In this document: one piece after another, positions 1 to 5,920 of the stretch
How positions within the stretch are numbered: position 1 is the first letter of the stretch
How the letters are laid out: every line of letters starts with the position of its first letter
From: an uncultured Pseudomonadales bacterium
Lineage (GTDB): Bacteria > Pseudomonadota > Gammaproteobacteria > Pseudomonadales > Porticoccaceae
Length of the DNA: 10,366 nucleotides
Direction of reading: 5' to 3'
Assembly: GCA_905478725.1 (NCBI GenBank)
Contig: CAJQJT010000164.1
Span: 1-10,366, forward strand
Notes under the pieces: generated by a model
The model's input: only the letters and a program-made list of their open reading frames with translations
Told to the model about the DNA's origin: nothing
Database searches by the model: none
Translations under genes and position numbers: made by a program

Positions 1-535
1 CTTCAAGAACTGCGTTTAGTGAACTCTCTCCGGTAACCAGATAGCCTTCAATATAAAGATACTCTGAATTCTCGATCGCTTCTGGGTCGACATCGGCAGT
101 GGCCAGATCGGAGCTGATTCCGAGAAAAGTATTCATGGTGCGATCGGCATCATCAGTAATCATCACCAGACATTTTCCGGTAATACCCTGAGCGGTCTCG
201 GCACTTTGAATACTGGCATTGTGGTCGACGCCGTTATCCATCAGATCCTGCATATAAAACTGACCGTTTTCGTCGTCGGCTACCTTGCAGGATAAAAAGC
301 CCTTGCCGCCAAACTGGCTGAGGGAGATAACAGTATTTGCGGCAGAGCCGCCACAGGCACGTTTGGACATCACCAGATGATCACTAAGGCTGTCCTGCAA
401 AAAGTGCTGGCGCTCTTCATCTACTAGCGTCATCAGGCCTTTTTCAATGCCAAGATCACTGAGATTTTTTTCACTGACTTCAATTTCTGTATCGACCAAG
501 GCATTGCCCAGACCACAGACGTGATATTTCTTCAT
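1..535 (-). CDS. PfkB-family carbohydrate/nucleoside kinase, adenosine kinase-like (partial, C-terminus outside window)
   Basis: An open frame of 178 codons starts at the ATG at 535 (reading MKKYHVCGLGNALVDTEIEV) and runs off the left edge without a stop. It is therefore the N-terminal half of a protein of probably about 330 aa. The segment CGGSAANTVISLSQFGGKG near residues 62-80 is the N-terminal PfkB motif, which contacts the sugar. The later stretch TGKCLVMITDDADRTMNTFLG resembles the T-G-x-x-x-x-x-x-x-D-x-x-R-T-M region of adenosine-kinase-like members. The ATP site and the catalytic Asp of the G-x-G-D motif lie in the missing part. Substrate is inferred: phosphorylation of adenosine to AMP is likely, but another nucleoside or ribose-type sugar is possible. 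It lies 18 bases after the rpiA stop, so the two are probably cotranscribed. No clear Shine-Dalgarno sequence precedes the ATG. Confidence 0.85.
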   Translation of the reverse strand, partial: MKKYHVCGLGNALVDTEIEVSEKNLSDLGIEKGLMTLVDEERQHFLQDSLSDHLVMSKRACGGSAANTVISLSQFGGKGFLSCKVADDENGQFYMQDLMDNGVDHNASIQSAETAQGITGKCLVMITDDADRTMNTFLGISSDLATADVDPEAIENSEYLYIEGYLVTGESSLNAVLE

Positions 536-553
536 TGTTTTAATCGCCGCTGT

Positions 554-1234
554 CTATGTTTTGGGGTAGTGGGTCACTATGCCCTGCTGGGTTGCCAAAA
601 ATAATACATCGGCCGCTTTCAAGGCAAAGAACCCGTTAGTAACAACACCAGTAATCTGATTGATCTTTTCTTCTAGCGCTTGAGCGGAGCCAACCGGGTA
701 GAGGTGGTGAACATCGAGAATCTGATTGCCATTGTCGGTAATAACATTTTCGCGCCACACTGGATCGCCGCCTAACTTAACTAACTCTCGTGCTACATAG
801 CTGCGCGCCATTGGGATGACTTCTACGGGTAGGGGGAACTGACCCAGATGGTCCACCCACTTACTCTCGTCGGCAATGCAGACAAATTCATTGGCCACAG
901 CAGTGACAATTTTTTCTCTAGTCAGTGCGGCACCGCCGCCCTTGATTAGCTCAAGGCGAGGGTTAGCTTCGTCAGCGCCATCTATATAAATAGTAATTTC
1001 TGCGGCAGCATTCAGTTCAATAACTTCGATGCCGTGACTGCGCAAGCGTTCAGCTGAAGCGTCAGAGCTTGCTACTGCAGCCTGAAAGCTATTTTTGTGT
1101 TCGGCGAGCAAGTCGATAAAACAGTTGGCGGTTGAGCCTGTGCCAATGCCAACAATACTCTCTGGGTTGATCTTAGTTAATGTGTACTCGACTGCAGCGG
1201 CCGCTACCGCGAGTTTTAATTGATTCTGATCCAC
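554..1234 (-). CDS. rpiA: Ribose-5-phosphate isomerase A
   Basis: Cytoplasmic enzyme interconverting ribose 5-phosphate and ribulose 5-phosphate in the non-oxidative pentose phosphate pathway. The protein aligns over its full length with Escherichia RpiA (219 aa). Numbered from the GTG at 1234 (226 aa), the phosphate loop GIGTGST includes Thr32. The DGAD motif gives Asp85 and Asp88, followed by Lys98 in [12 protein letters not shown], catalytic base Glu107 and Lys125 in [16 protein letters not shown] is also present. All expected active-site residues are therefore intact. The frame is open to a further GTG at 1246. I prefer 1234 because GAGG sits 6 bases before it and the resulting N-terminus ([10 protein letters not shown]) matches the family, while the 1246 GTG has no ribosome site. 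The gene is divergent from ilvA and followed by the kinase gene. Confidence 0.96.
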   Translation of the reverse strand: MDQNQLKLAVAAAAVEYTLTKINPESIVGIGTGSTANCFIDLLAEHKNSFQAAVASSDASAERLRSHGIEVIELNAAAEITIYIDGADEANPRLELIKGGGAALTREKIVTAVANEFVCIADESKWVDHLGQFPLPVEVIPMARSYVARELVKLGGDPVWRENVITDNGNQILDVHHLYPVGSAQALEEKINQITGVVTNGFFALKAADVLFLATQQGIVTHYPKT

Positions 1235-1272
1235 CTGTGACCTCACCGGTTATGTGTTTTTGTAGGGAACCA

Positions 1273-1301
1273 ATTATACGGTGATAAGCGCAATAAAACA
1301 G
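1273..1301 (-). promoter_or_regulatory. Probable rpiA promoter
   Basis: On the minus strand a perfect TATAAT -10 hexamer lies at 1278-1273. The base 17 positions further upstream begins CTGTTT (1301-1296), a poor -35 match. Transcription would start near 1266, leaving a leader of about 30 bases before the GTG at 1234. The -10 is seen directly. The -35 and the start site are inferred, and an activator may be needed. I see no comparably good promoter for ilvA in the same gap. Confidence 0.45.
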
Positions 1302-1340
1302 ATTCATCGCTTTCAGGCTGGCGTAAAACTGCTTATCAAC
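1280..1340. repeat. Inverted repeat TGATAAGC / GCTTATCA in the rpiA-ilvA divergent region
   Basis: TGATAAGC at 1282-1289 is the exact reverse complement of GCTTATCA at 1331-1338. Extending each arm outward by two bases gives 9 of 10 matches. The arm centres are 49 bases apart, close to five helical turns, and the left arm touches the rpiA -10. This could be a pair of half-sites for a regulator or chance in AT-rich DNA. The sequence alone does not say which. Confidence 0.3.
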
Positions 1341-1378
1341 TTACCATTGATTCTTCAGACTCAGATTATGGAATCTTC

Positions 1379-2893
1379 ATGCCCCACAAGTACGTGAAAA
1401 AAATTCTCGATGCGCGTATCTACGACCTAGTGATCGAAACGCCTATCGACCCAGCGCCACTGCTCTCTCAGCGCCTGAATAACAATGTATTGTTAAAGCG
1501 CGAAGACTTGCAGCCGGTGTTTTCCTTTAAATTGCGCGGGGCTTACAACAAGCTACGCCAGCTCACCGATGAACAGCGCGCCACTGGCGTGATTGCTGCT
1601 TCGGCAGGAAACCATGCTCAGGGTCTGGCTCTGGCATCAAAAAAGATGGGTGTTAAGGCAACCATCGTGATGCCCAAGACAACGCCGCAAATTAAAGTGG
1701 ACGCAGTCCGCGCTCGTGGTGCCAAAGTGGTTTTGATTGGCGACAACTACGATGCCGCATCGGCCCATGCGCAAAAATTGGTTGAAGAGAAGGGCTTGGT
1801 GTATATCCATCCCTTCGACGACCCGGACGTGATTGCCGGGCAGGGCACTATTGGTATGGAAATTCTGCGACAGTTGCCTGGCGATTTGGATGTGATCTTT
1901 ATCGCTGTGGGCGGCGGTGGTCTCTGCGCTGGTGTCGCAGCTTATGTTAAATATGTGCGGCCCGATGTAAAAATTATTGCTGTTGAAGCCAATGACAGCG
2001 CTTGCTTAGATGCAGCTCTAAAAGCTGGCCGGCGAGTGCGCCTGAAAGAAGTGGGCATTTTTGCCGACGGTACTGCTGTGGCACAAATTGGTAAAGAGAC
2101 TTTCCGGATACTGAAAGACTTGGTCGACGAAGTCATCACCGTTAGTACTGATGAAATCTGTGCGGCGATTAAAGATGTCTACAGTGATACACGGGCCATC
2201 TGTGAACCCTCGGGTGCTATGGGTTTAGCCGGCCTGAAGAAATATGTCGAGCGCGAAGGGGTGAAGGATAAGACCCTGCTGTCGATTCAGTGCGGCGCCA
2301 ACATCGACTTTGATCGCCTGCGCTATATTTCTGAGCGTACCGAGATTGGTGAAAAACGCGAAGCGGTACTGGCAGTGACCATCGATGAAAAGCCGGGCAG
2401 CTTTAAGTTGTTTTGCAAGGCCATGCACAAACGTAACATCTCTGAATTTAACTATCGCTTTAGCGATGCCAATAAGGCGCATATCTTTGTGGGCGCGCAG
2501 GTGGTTGATGACGAAGATCGCCATCAATTAGTGATTGAGCTTCGTGAGCAGGGCTATACAGTGGCCGATATGACCGATAATGAAGTGGCAAAATCCCACA
2601 TTCGTCATATGGTTGGCGGGCGTTCACCCCAGGTGGGAGACGAACAGGTATTTCGTTTTGAGTTTCCTGAACGACCAGGTGCGCTGTTGAACTTTCTCAC
2701 TCAGCTGGGTGGCGAGTTTAATATCTCGATGTTTCATTACCGCAACCATGGCTCGGCCTTTGGCCGCGTGCTGGTGGGTATTCAGGCGTCGAAGAAAGAC
2801 CTTAAGAAGTTGTCTGGTTTTCTTGATAACTTGGGTTATCACTATGTTAACGAAACGGAAAACGAAGCCTATCAGTTCTTTCTTGGCTCTTAG
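1379..2893 (+). CDS. ilvA: Threonine dehydratase (deaminase), biosynthetic, with two C-terminal ACT-like domains
   Basis: PLP-dependent enzyme converting L-threonine to 2-oxobutanoate and ammonia, the first committed step of isoleucine synthesis, in the cytoplasm. The 504-aa length is close to the 514 aa of Escherichia IlvA and alignment is full length. The catalytic domain (about 1-315) has the Schiff-base Lys51 in SFKLRGAY, the substrate loop SAGNHAQG (75-82), the PLP-phosphate loop GGGGL (178-182) and EPSGA (276-280). Residues about 327-400 and 422-491 form two ACT-like regulatory domains, including FNYRFSDA and VGGR. These domains bind isoleucine and valine in characterised homologues and mark the biosynthetic rather than the short catabolic form. 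The start ATG has only a weak GGA upstream. An ATG at 1368 is in another frame. I see no leader peptide or attenuator in the 5' region. The gene diverges from rpiA and converges on pyk. Confidence 0.97.
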   Translation: MPHKYVKKILDARIYDLVIETPIDPAPLLSQRLNNNVLLKREDLQPVFSFKLRGAYNKLRQLTDEQRATGVIAASAGNHAQGLALASKKMGVKATIVMPKTTPQIKVDAVRARGAKVVLIGDNYDAASAHAQKLVEEKGLVYIHPFDDPDVIAGQGTIGMEILRQLPGDLDVIFIAVGGGGLCAGVAAYVKYVRPDVKIIAVEANDSACLDAALKAGRRVRLKEVGIFADGTAVAQIGKETFRILKDLVDEVITVSTDEICAAIKDVYSDTRAICEPSGAMGLAGLKKYVEREGVKDKTLLSIQCGANIDFDRLRYISERTEIGEKREAVLAVTIDEKPGSFKLFCKAMHKRNISEFNYRFSDANKAHIFVGAQVVDDEDRHQLVIELREQGYTVADMTDNEVAKSHIRHMVGGRSPQVGDEQVFRFEFPERPGALLNFLTQLGGEFNISMFHYRNHGSAFGRVLVGIQASKKDLKKLSGFLDNLGYHYVNETENEAYQFFLGS

Positions 2894-2894
2894 T

Positions 2895-2938
2895 TTTCTA
2901 GATTATTAGCTTTCTAGATTATTAGCTTTTTAGGATTT
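2895..2938. repeat. 16-bp tandem repeat just after ilvA
   Basis: The unit TTTCTAGATTATTAGC occurs at 2895-2910 and again, identically, at 2911-2926. A degraded third copy (TTTTTAGGATTTA) follows. It starts two bases after the ilvA stop codon and each copy contains stop codons, so it is non-coding. It probably arose by replication slippage. No function is evident. Confidence 0.8.
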
Positions 2939-2947
2939 AAGTCTTTT

Positions 2948-2980
2948 CGAATGTCACATTCGGCCCCTAGGGGCCGAATG
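2948..2980. terminator. Perfect 24-bp palindrome between convergent ilvA and pyk; candidate bidirectional terminator
   Basis: Bases 2957-2980 form a perfect palindrome, with arms CATTCGGCCCCT and AGGGGCCGAATG. In RNA this gives a GC-rich stem of about 10 bp with a CUAG loop from either strand, as expected for a shared terminator between convergent genes. Neither side has a proper U-tract: on the plus strand CTTAATCAG follows, and on the minus strand TGACATTCGAAAAG. Intrinsic termination is therefore uncertain. An extra CGAATG at 2948-2953 can pair with CATTCG at 2957-2962, giving an alternative short hairpin that excludes the long one. The palindrome ends 9 bases beyond the pyk stop. Confidence 0.6.
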
Positions 2981-2989
2981 CTTAATCAG

Positions 2990-4399
2990 TTAAAGCAGAT
3001 CGGCAATTTGGCGGATCTGAATTGCTTCAATACCGTCGCCAGCTAGCGTATCTGAAATCACTACCACACGATCTTCTGGCGAAAATTCATCGCGATTAAT
3101 CATAATTGCCGCGGCAGCTGCCAGAGTTGCATCGGAGTTCTGGCCAAAATCAATTTGATAGCTAAGTACATTGCGGTTCAAAACCAGCTGACGTCTTGTG
3201 ACACCGCTGTTGGTAAAGGCACAGATAATTGGTTCCTGGGGGTGACAATTGGTCACGCGGTTAGCCATGCGGCCACGCTTGGTGGGCACAATAATCGCCT
3301 TCGCTGAAATCGCTTCGGCAAGATTCACCGCCGCTTGAGCAATTTGTTGCTTGTCCCCTTCAATAATCAGGTTGTCGGTAAATCTAAGTCCGCGACTGCT
3401 TTCTGTGGAGCGGGCAATGCGATCGAGAATCTCGACACACTTTACCGGGTACTTGCCCACAGTGGTCTCGCCTGACAGCATAATCGCATCCGCTTCTTCG
3501 TAGACCGCATTGGCTACGTCTGTCACTTCGGCACGAGTTGGATTGGGATTTTCAATCATCGACTCGAGCATATGGGTTGCGACTATGGCGCGTTTACCCA
3601 TTTCCGCGCAGGTGCGCAGAATGCGTCGCTGAATCCGCGGTAATACTTCGAGAGGAACCTCAACGCCGAGATCGCCACGGGCTACCATAACGCCGTCCGC
3701 AGCTTCGATAATTTCGACCATATTGGTCACCGCTTCCTGATCTTCCAGTTTGGCAATCACCTTAATCGTGTCGGCCTTGTCGCCGAGTAGTTCGCGCAGC
3801 TCACGAATATCTTCAGCCTGGCGGACAAAGGAGAGGGCGATAAAATCCACATCCAGCGACATACCAAACTCAATGTCGCGGCGATCTTTTTCTGTAATTG
3901 CCGGCAGATTAACTCGGATGCCGGGCAGGTTGACGTGGCGTTTGCTTTTCAGCAGACCGCCGTCGATGACCTTGCACTGCATGACACGCTCTTCTTTGCT
4001 CAGCACTTCCAGGTTAATCAGACCATTGTCCACCGTGATAATGTCGCCAATACCTACATCGGTTATTAGGTCTTCATAGTTAATATGGATCGAGGACGAT
4101 TCAACATCTTCTGCTCCGCGAGCGACGATGGAGATGGTATCGCCATCGTTGAGATGCAGATCATTAGCCATATCGCCAGTGCGAATCTCAGGACCCTGAG
4201 TGTCGAGTAATACGGCGATCGGATGATTGAGCTTGAGGTTGAGAACGCGGATGGCGTCAATCACTTTGCGGTGGGACTCATGGGTGCCGTGAGACATATT
4301 CAGTCGCGCCACATTCATGCCGGCATTGGCCAGATTTTCCAACATTTCCAGCGAGTCTGTCGCCGGCCCAATGGTGCAAATTATTTTAGTCTTGCGCAT
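2990..4399 (-). CDS. pyk: Pyruvate kinase
   Basis: Converts phosphoenolpyruvate and ADP to pyruvate and ATP in glycolysis. The 469-aa length is close to Escherichia PykF (470 aa). The N-terminus RKTKIICTIGPA, substrate Arg32 with N34-M-S-H (33-37), and D66-T-Q-G-P-E71-I-R-T-G come from the barrel. The catalytic Lys217 lies in VIAKLED, with metal ligands Glu219 and Asp243 (ARGDLG) and Thr275 in ATHMLESM. The C-terminal allosteric domain occupies about 345-469. Glu at position 71 of the GPEIRTG motif is the residue associated with K+-dependent pyruvate kinases. His276 and the SGETTVGKYP stretch (309-318) differ from the common ATQMLESM and SGETAxGxYP. The ATG at 4399 has AAGAGA upstream and lies inside the 3' end of fau (19-base overlap), suggesting translational coupling. 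It is placed as the last gene of the zapA/ssrS/fau transcript. Confidence 0.97.
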   Translation of the reverse strand: MRKTKIICTIGPATDSLEMLENLANAGMNVARLNMSHGTHESHRKVIDAIRVLNLKLNHPIAVLLDTQGPEIRTGDMANDLHLNDGDTISIVARGAEDVESSSIHINYEDLITDVGIGDIITVDNGLINLEVLSKEERVMQCKVIDGGLLKSKRHVNLPGIRVNLPAITEKDRRDIEFGMSLDVDFIALSFVRQAEDIRELRELLGDKADTIKVIAKLEDQEAVTNMVEIIEAADGVMVARGDLGVEVPLEVLPRIQRRILRTCAEMGKRAIVATHMLESMIENPNPTRAEVTDVANAVYEEADAIMLSGETTVGKYPVKCVEILDRIARSTESSRGLRFTDNLIIEGDKQQIAQAAVNLAEAISAKAIIVPTKRGRMANRVTNCHPQEPIICAFTNSGVTRRQLVLNRNVLSYQIDFGQNSDATLAAAAAIMINRDEFSPEDRVVVISDTLAGDGIEAIQIRQIADLL

Positions 4400-4974
4400 A
4401 TTATCTCTTGGTCTGTGGCTATTTTATGTAAAGGGATATCCCAGCTCTCGGCTGTCAGTCCAGCCACTTCTTGCAGTTGGTGAGCTAGGCCGATCAGTTT
4501 TGGGCCGGTTGGCTTGCCCGGTCTTGGGGCCAGAGTGCGATCGTAAAAACCACCGCCCATGCCCAGTCGATTACCGTCCCGATCAAATGCCACCAGAGGT
4601 ACCAGGATTAGGTCGAGACTCCAGGGCGGAGTGACAGTTGTGGATTTGAACTGAGGTTCGAGTATACCAAAGCGATTCTTGTGCAGGGTGTCGCCATATT
4701 GATATTCGGCAAAGTGCAGGCTATTGGCTTTTAAAGGATCAATCAGGGGTAAAAAGCAGGCTTTTTTGGCTCTAAAGGCGGCATTAATAATAGGTGTTGG
4801 ATCGATCTCACCATCATTGGCCAGGTAGACACCTATGCGTTTAGCGCGCTGAAAGAAATCTTGTCGACAGAGCAATTTAGCCAGCTGCTCAGAGGCAGCT
4901 CGTTGTTGGCTGGTGTTCAACGCTCGTCGTTTTTCTCGAATGCTATTTCGTATTTCGCTGGGATTCATTGGCAT
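4381..4974 (-). CDS. fau: 5-formyltetrahydrofolate cyclo-ligase (MTHFS family)
   Basis: ATP-dependent enzyme that converts 5-formyltetrahydrofolate to 5,10-methenyltetrahydrofolate, recycling an inhibitory folate by-product. Also known as ygfA. The 197-aa protein has the family's basic N-terminal helix (REKRRALN, 13-20), YLANDGEIDP (50-59) and the signature VPLVAFDRDGNRLGMGGG (125-142), followed by FYDR, which binds ATP phosphates and folate. The protein ends in the family-typical DIPLHKIATDQEII. The start could be the ATG at 4974 or the one at 4968 (two codons later). Neither has a convincing ribosome site, and the 4974 ATG is only about 18 bases from the predicted 3' end of 6S RNA. As in other gammaproteobacteria it is probably read from the 6S or zapA promoters. 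Its stop codon lies inside pyk. Confidence 0.94.
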   Translation of the reverse strand: MPMNPSEIRNSIREKRRALNTSQQRAASEQLAKLLCRQDFFQRAKRIGVYLANDGEIDPTPIINAAFRAKKACFLPLIDPLKANSLHFAEYQYGDTLHKNRFGILEPQFKSTTVTPPWSLDLILVPLVAFDRDGNRLGMGGGFYDRTLAPRPGKPTGPKLIGLAHQLQEVAGLTAESWDIPLHKIATDQEIICARLK

Positions 4975-4992
4975 ATGGCCATGGTTAAAATA

Positions 4993-5161
4993 AATCCCAG
5001 AGTGCCGCTGTCAACGTGGCCTCGAACCGAGAAGTTCAAGGTGGCTGCCCTCGCAATATATCAGGCTTTCCGACGCACGGAAGTGCACAACAACATTGAC
5101 GGAGAGAAACCGGGTAATAATTATCGGCTCAGGGACTTCTTGACTGGCGCACACTCCAGGA
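4993..5161 (-). ncRNA. ssrS: 6S RNA
   Basis: Small RNA that mimics an open promoter and sequesters sigma70-RNA polymerase, especially in stationary phase. The location between zapA and fau is the conserved gammaproteobacterial one. On the minus strand the 5' end (UCCUGGAGUGU) pairs with the 3' end (GCACUCUGGGA) in a closing stem of about 10 bp with G-U pairs. AAGUCCCUGAGCCGAUAA is almost the same as the corresponding segment of Escherichia 6S RNA (CAGUCCCCUGAGCCGAU) and forms the 5' side of the central bubble. The opposite strand holds the small hairpin CCUUGAAC-loop-GUUCGAGG (5041-5020), matching the CCUUGAACC...GGUUCAAGG element of known 6S RNAs. The terminal arm is capped by GCAC-UUCC-GUGC (5086-5075). 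Length is about 169 nt, slightly shorter than the 183-184 nt of Escherichia. Exact ends are estimated to within a few bases from the closing stem. The nearby UUUAUUUU may help termination. Confidence 0.93.
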
Positions 5162-5167
5162 GCGATG

Positions 5168-5176
5168 AGTATAGCA
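5168..5176 (-). promoter_or_regulatory. Extended -10 promoter of 6S RNA
   Basis: On the minus strand TGC directly precedes TATACT (5173-5168), an extended -10 element. The base six to seven positions downstream is the predicted 5' end of 6S RNA at about 5161. At the usual distance upstream the -35 hexamer (AGATCT, 5196-5191) is a poor match, which fits an extended -10 promoter. The position agrees independently with the RNA closing stem. Confidence 0.7.
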
Positions 5177-5207
5177 GAGCAGATTAAAAAAGATCTCGCT
5201 AAAATCT

Positions 5208-5228
5208 GTTTTAAGCGGCGTTTTAAGC
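5208..5228. repeat. Direct repeat GTTTTAAGC x2 upstream of the 6S promoter
   Basis: GTTTTAAGC occurs at 5208-5216 and 5220-5228, separated by three bases, a period of 12. It lies about 47-67 bases upstream of the predicted 6S start and just after the zapA stop codon. The position fits an upstream activator or UP-like element for the 6S promoter. It could equally be a slippage relic. No known operator is recognised. Confidence 0.5.
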
Positions 5229-5248
5229 AGGGGAAAATTGATCTGATA

Positions 5249-5545
5249 TTAGCTGTTAAGGTCTGACAGGGCTGAACTCAGTTTAGAGTTCATGGATTGC
5301 AGTAAGTGAGACGTGTCGGCGCCGGCTTGAGCGGACTGTTCACTGCGAATAAGATCATGGGCCAAATTTAAGGCAGCCATCACGGCAATGCGTTCAACGC
5401 CGATAATATGCGAGCCACGGCGGATCTCTTCCATTTTTTCATCGAGCATTTTTGCCGACAGGATCAGTGCGTCACGCTCGTCCGGCTTACAGTTGACCTG
5501 ATAGTCTTTGTCGAGGATGCGAATAGTTAAAGATATAGATGACAT
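5249..5545 (-). CDS. zapA: Cell division protein ZapA
   Basis: Small cytoplasmic protein that binds FtsZ and cross-links protofilaments in the Z-ring. The 98-aa protein has the ZapA pattern: an N-terminal beta-rich head (ISLTIRILDKDYQVNCKPDE, about 4-23) with RDALILSAKMLDEKM, then ERIAVMAALNLAHDLI (51-66), and a polar helical tail ending SSALSDLNS that would form the coiled coil of the tetramer. Escherichia ZapA is 109 aa, so the tail here is a little shorter. The ATG at 5545 follows an AAGAG ribosome site and lies 8 bases after the stop of the coiled-coil gene, indicating one transcript. 6S RNA and fau follow downstream on the same strand. Confidence 0.93.
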   Translation of the reverse strand: MSSISLTIRILDKDYQVNCKPDERDALILSAKMLDEKMEEIRRGSHIIGVERIAVMAALNLAHDLIRSEQSAQAGADTSHLLQSMNSKLSSALSDLNS

Positions 5546-5553
5546 GCTGACTC

Positions 5554-5754
5554 TTACTCTGCGTTTAAGTTTTTGAGGCGATTTATCATGGTCTCAATTT
5601 TTTGTCGTGCCATTTCATTCTGCTCCAAAAGCTTGCCGCGCTCACCAGCCAGACTCGACTCTTTGGCACGCAGAGATTGGTTCTCGCGTTTCAGTTGCAG
5701 GCAAAGCTCAATTAAGCTGTCCAGTTTTGTTTCTAACTCTTGGTAGCCGCTCAT
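5554..5754 (-). CDS. Small coiled-coil protein, ZapB-like (TIGR02449-type)
   Basis: A 66-aa cytoplasmic protein read from the ATG at 5754 (MSGYQELETKLDSLIELCLQ). It is almost entirely a predicted coiled coil: hydrophobic residues recur in heptads through LETKLDSLIELCLQLKREN, RAKESSLAGERGKLLEQ and KIETMINRLKNL. No membrane or catalytic motif is visible. A small coiled-coil protein just upstream of zapA is usual in pseudomonads and relatives and is commonly described as ZapB-like. A role with ZapA at the division site is inferred from this context and shape. It has not been shown. The frame is open to a GTG at 5787, but that codon has no ribosome site and adds an unrelated 11-residue extension. 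The ATG is preceded by an AAAGAA stretch. It is the first gene of the zapA operon. Confidence 0.8.
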   Translation of the reverse strand: MSGYQELETKLDSLIELCLQLKRENQSLRAKESSLAGERGKLLEQNEMARQKIETMINRLKNLNAE

Positions 5755-5813
5755 AATCAGAGTTCTTTTTGGTGAATGACAGGGCACTACAGCCGACTAA
5801 CTATCGGACATGA

Positions 5814-5842
5814 ACTATAGGCACTGACACAGTTTTGGTCAA
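5814..5842 (-). promoter_or_regulatory. Sigma70 promoter of the zapB-like/zapA operon
   Basis: On the minus strand TTGACC (5842-5837) and TATAGT (5819-5814) are separated by exactly 17 bases. Each hexamer matches the consensus at five of six positions. Transcription would start near 5807, giving a leader of about 53 bases before the ATG at 5754. This is the best-formed promoter in the window. Confidence 0.78.
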
Positions 5843-5880
5843 TCAGATCATTAAGTCAATGTGGTGTGCAGTGAAATTAT

Positions 5881-5886
5881 TAGAAT
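5881..5886 (+). promoter_or_regulatory. Possible -10 of ygfB
   Basis: TAGAAT at 5881-5886 matches the -10 consensus at five of six positions. It would start RNA near 5893, about 28 bases before the ygfB ATG. No good -35 lies at the right distance (5858-5863 reads AATGTG), so this is a weak call. Confidence 0.3.
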
Positions 5887-5920
5887 GTTAAGATGCCTGC
5901 TACCTGAACGAGGCATAAAG

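Noticed and set aside
1235..1246. Longer rpiA start at the GTG at 1246
   Set aside because: The only Shine-Dalgarno-like GAGG lies after it, positioned for the GTG at 1234. The difference is four residues and cannot be excluded outright.
1341..1378. TTGATT at 1347 with GATTAT at 1364 as an ilvA promoter
   Set aside because: Spacing of 11 bases is incompatible with a sigma70 promoter; no better candidate was found.
3750..4634. Several plus-strand open frames of 86-109 codons opposite pyk and fau
   Set aside because: They are antisense shadows of two strongly recognised genes, with no ribosome sites or domains.
4861..5187. Open frame of 108 codons on the plus strand across the fau start and the gap to zapA
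   Set aside because: It runs antisense to fau and through the 6S RNA, has no ribosome site and no recognisable protein features; the RNA explains the conservation here.
5180..5208. CAGATT...AATCTG inverted repeat with a T-run, as a zapA terminator
   Set aside because: Arms are only six AT-rich pairs around a 17-base loop, too weak to call; 6S RNA may also be read through from zapA.
5755..5787. Longer start of the coiled-coil gene at a GTG at 5787
   Set aside because: The extra residues break the coiled-coil pattern and there is no ribosome site; the ATG at 5754 gives a family-like N-terminus.
5861..5920. N-terminal extension of ygfB by 20 codons from a GTG
   Set aside because: No ribosome site, the added residues do not resemble the family, and it would begin upstream of the probable -10; the ATG at 5921 has GAGG at good spacing.
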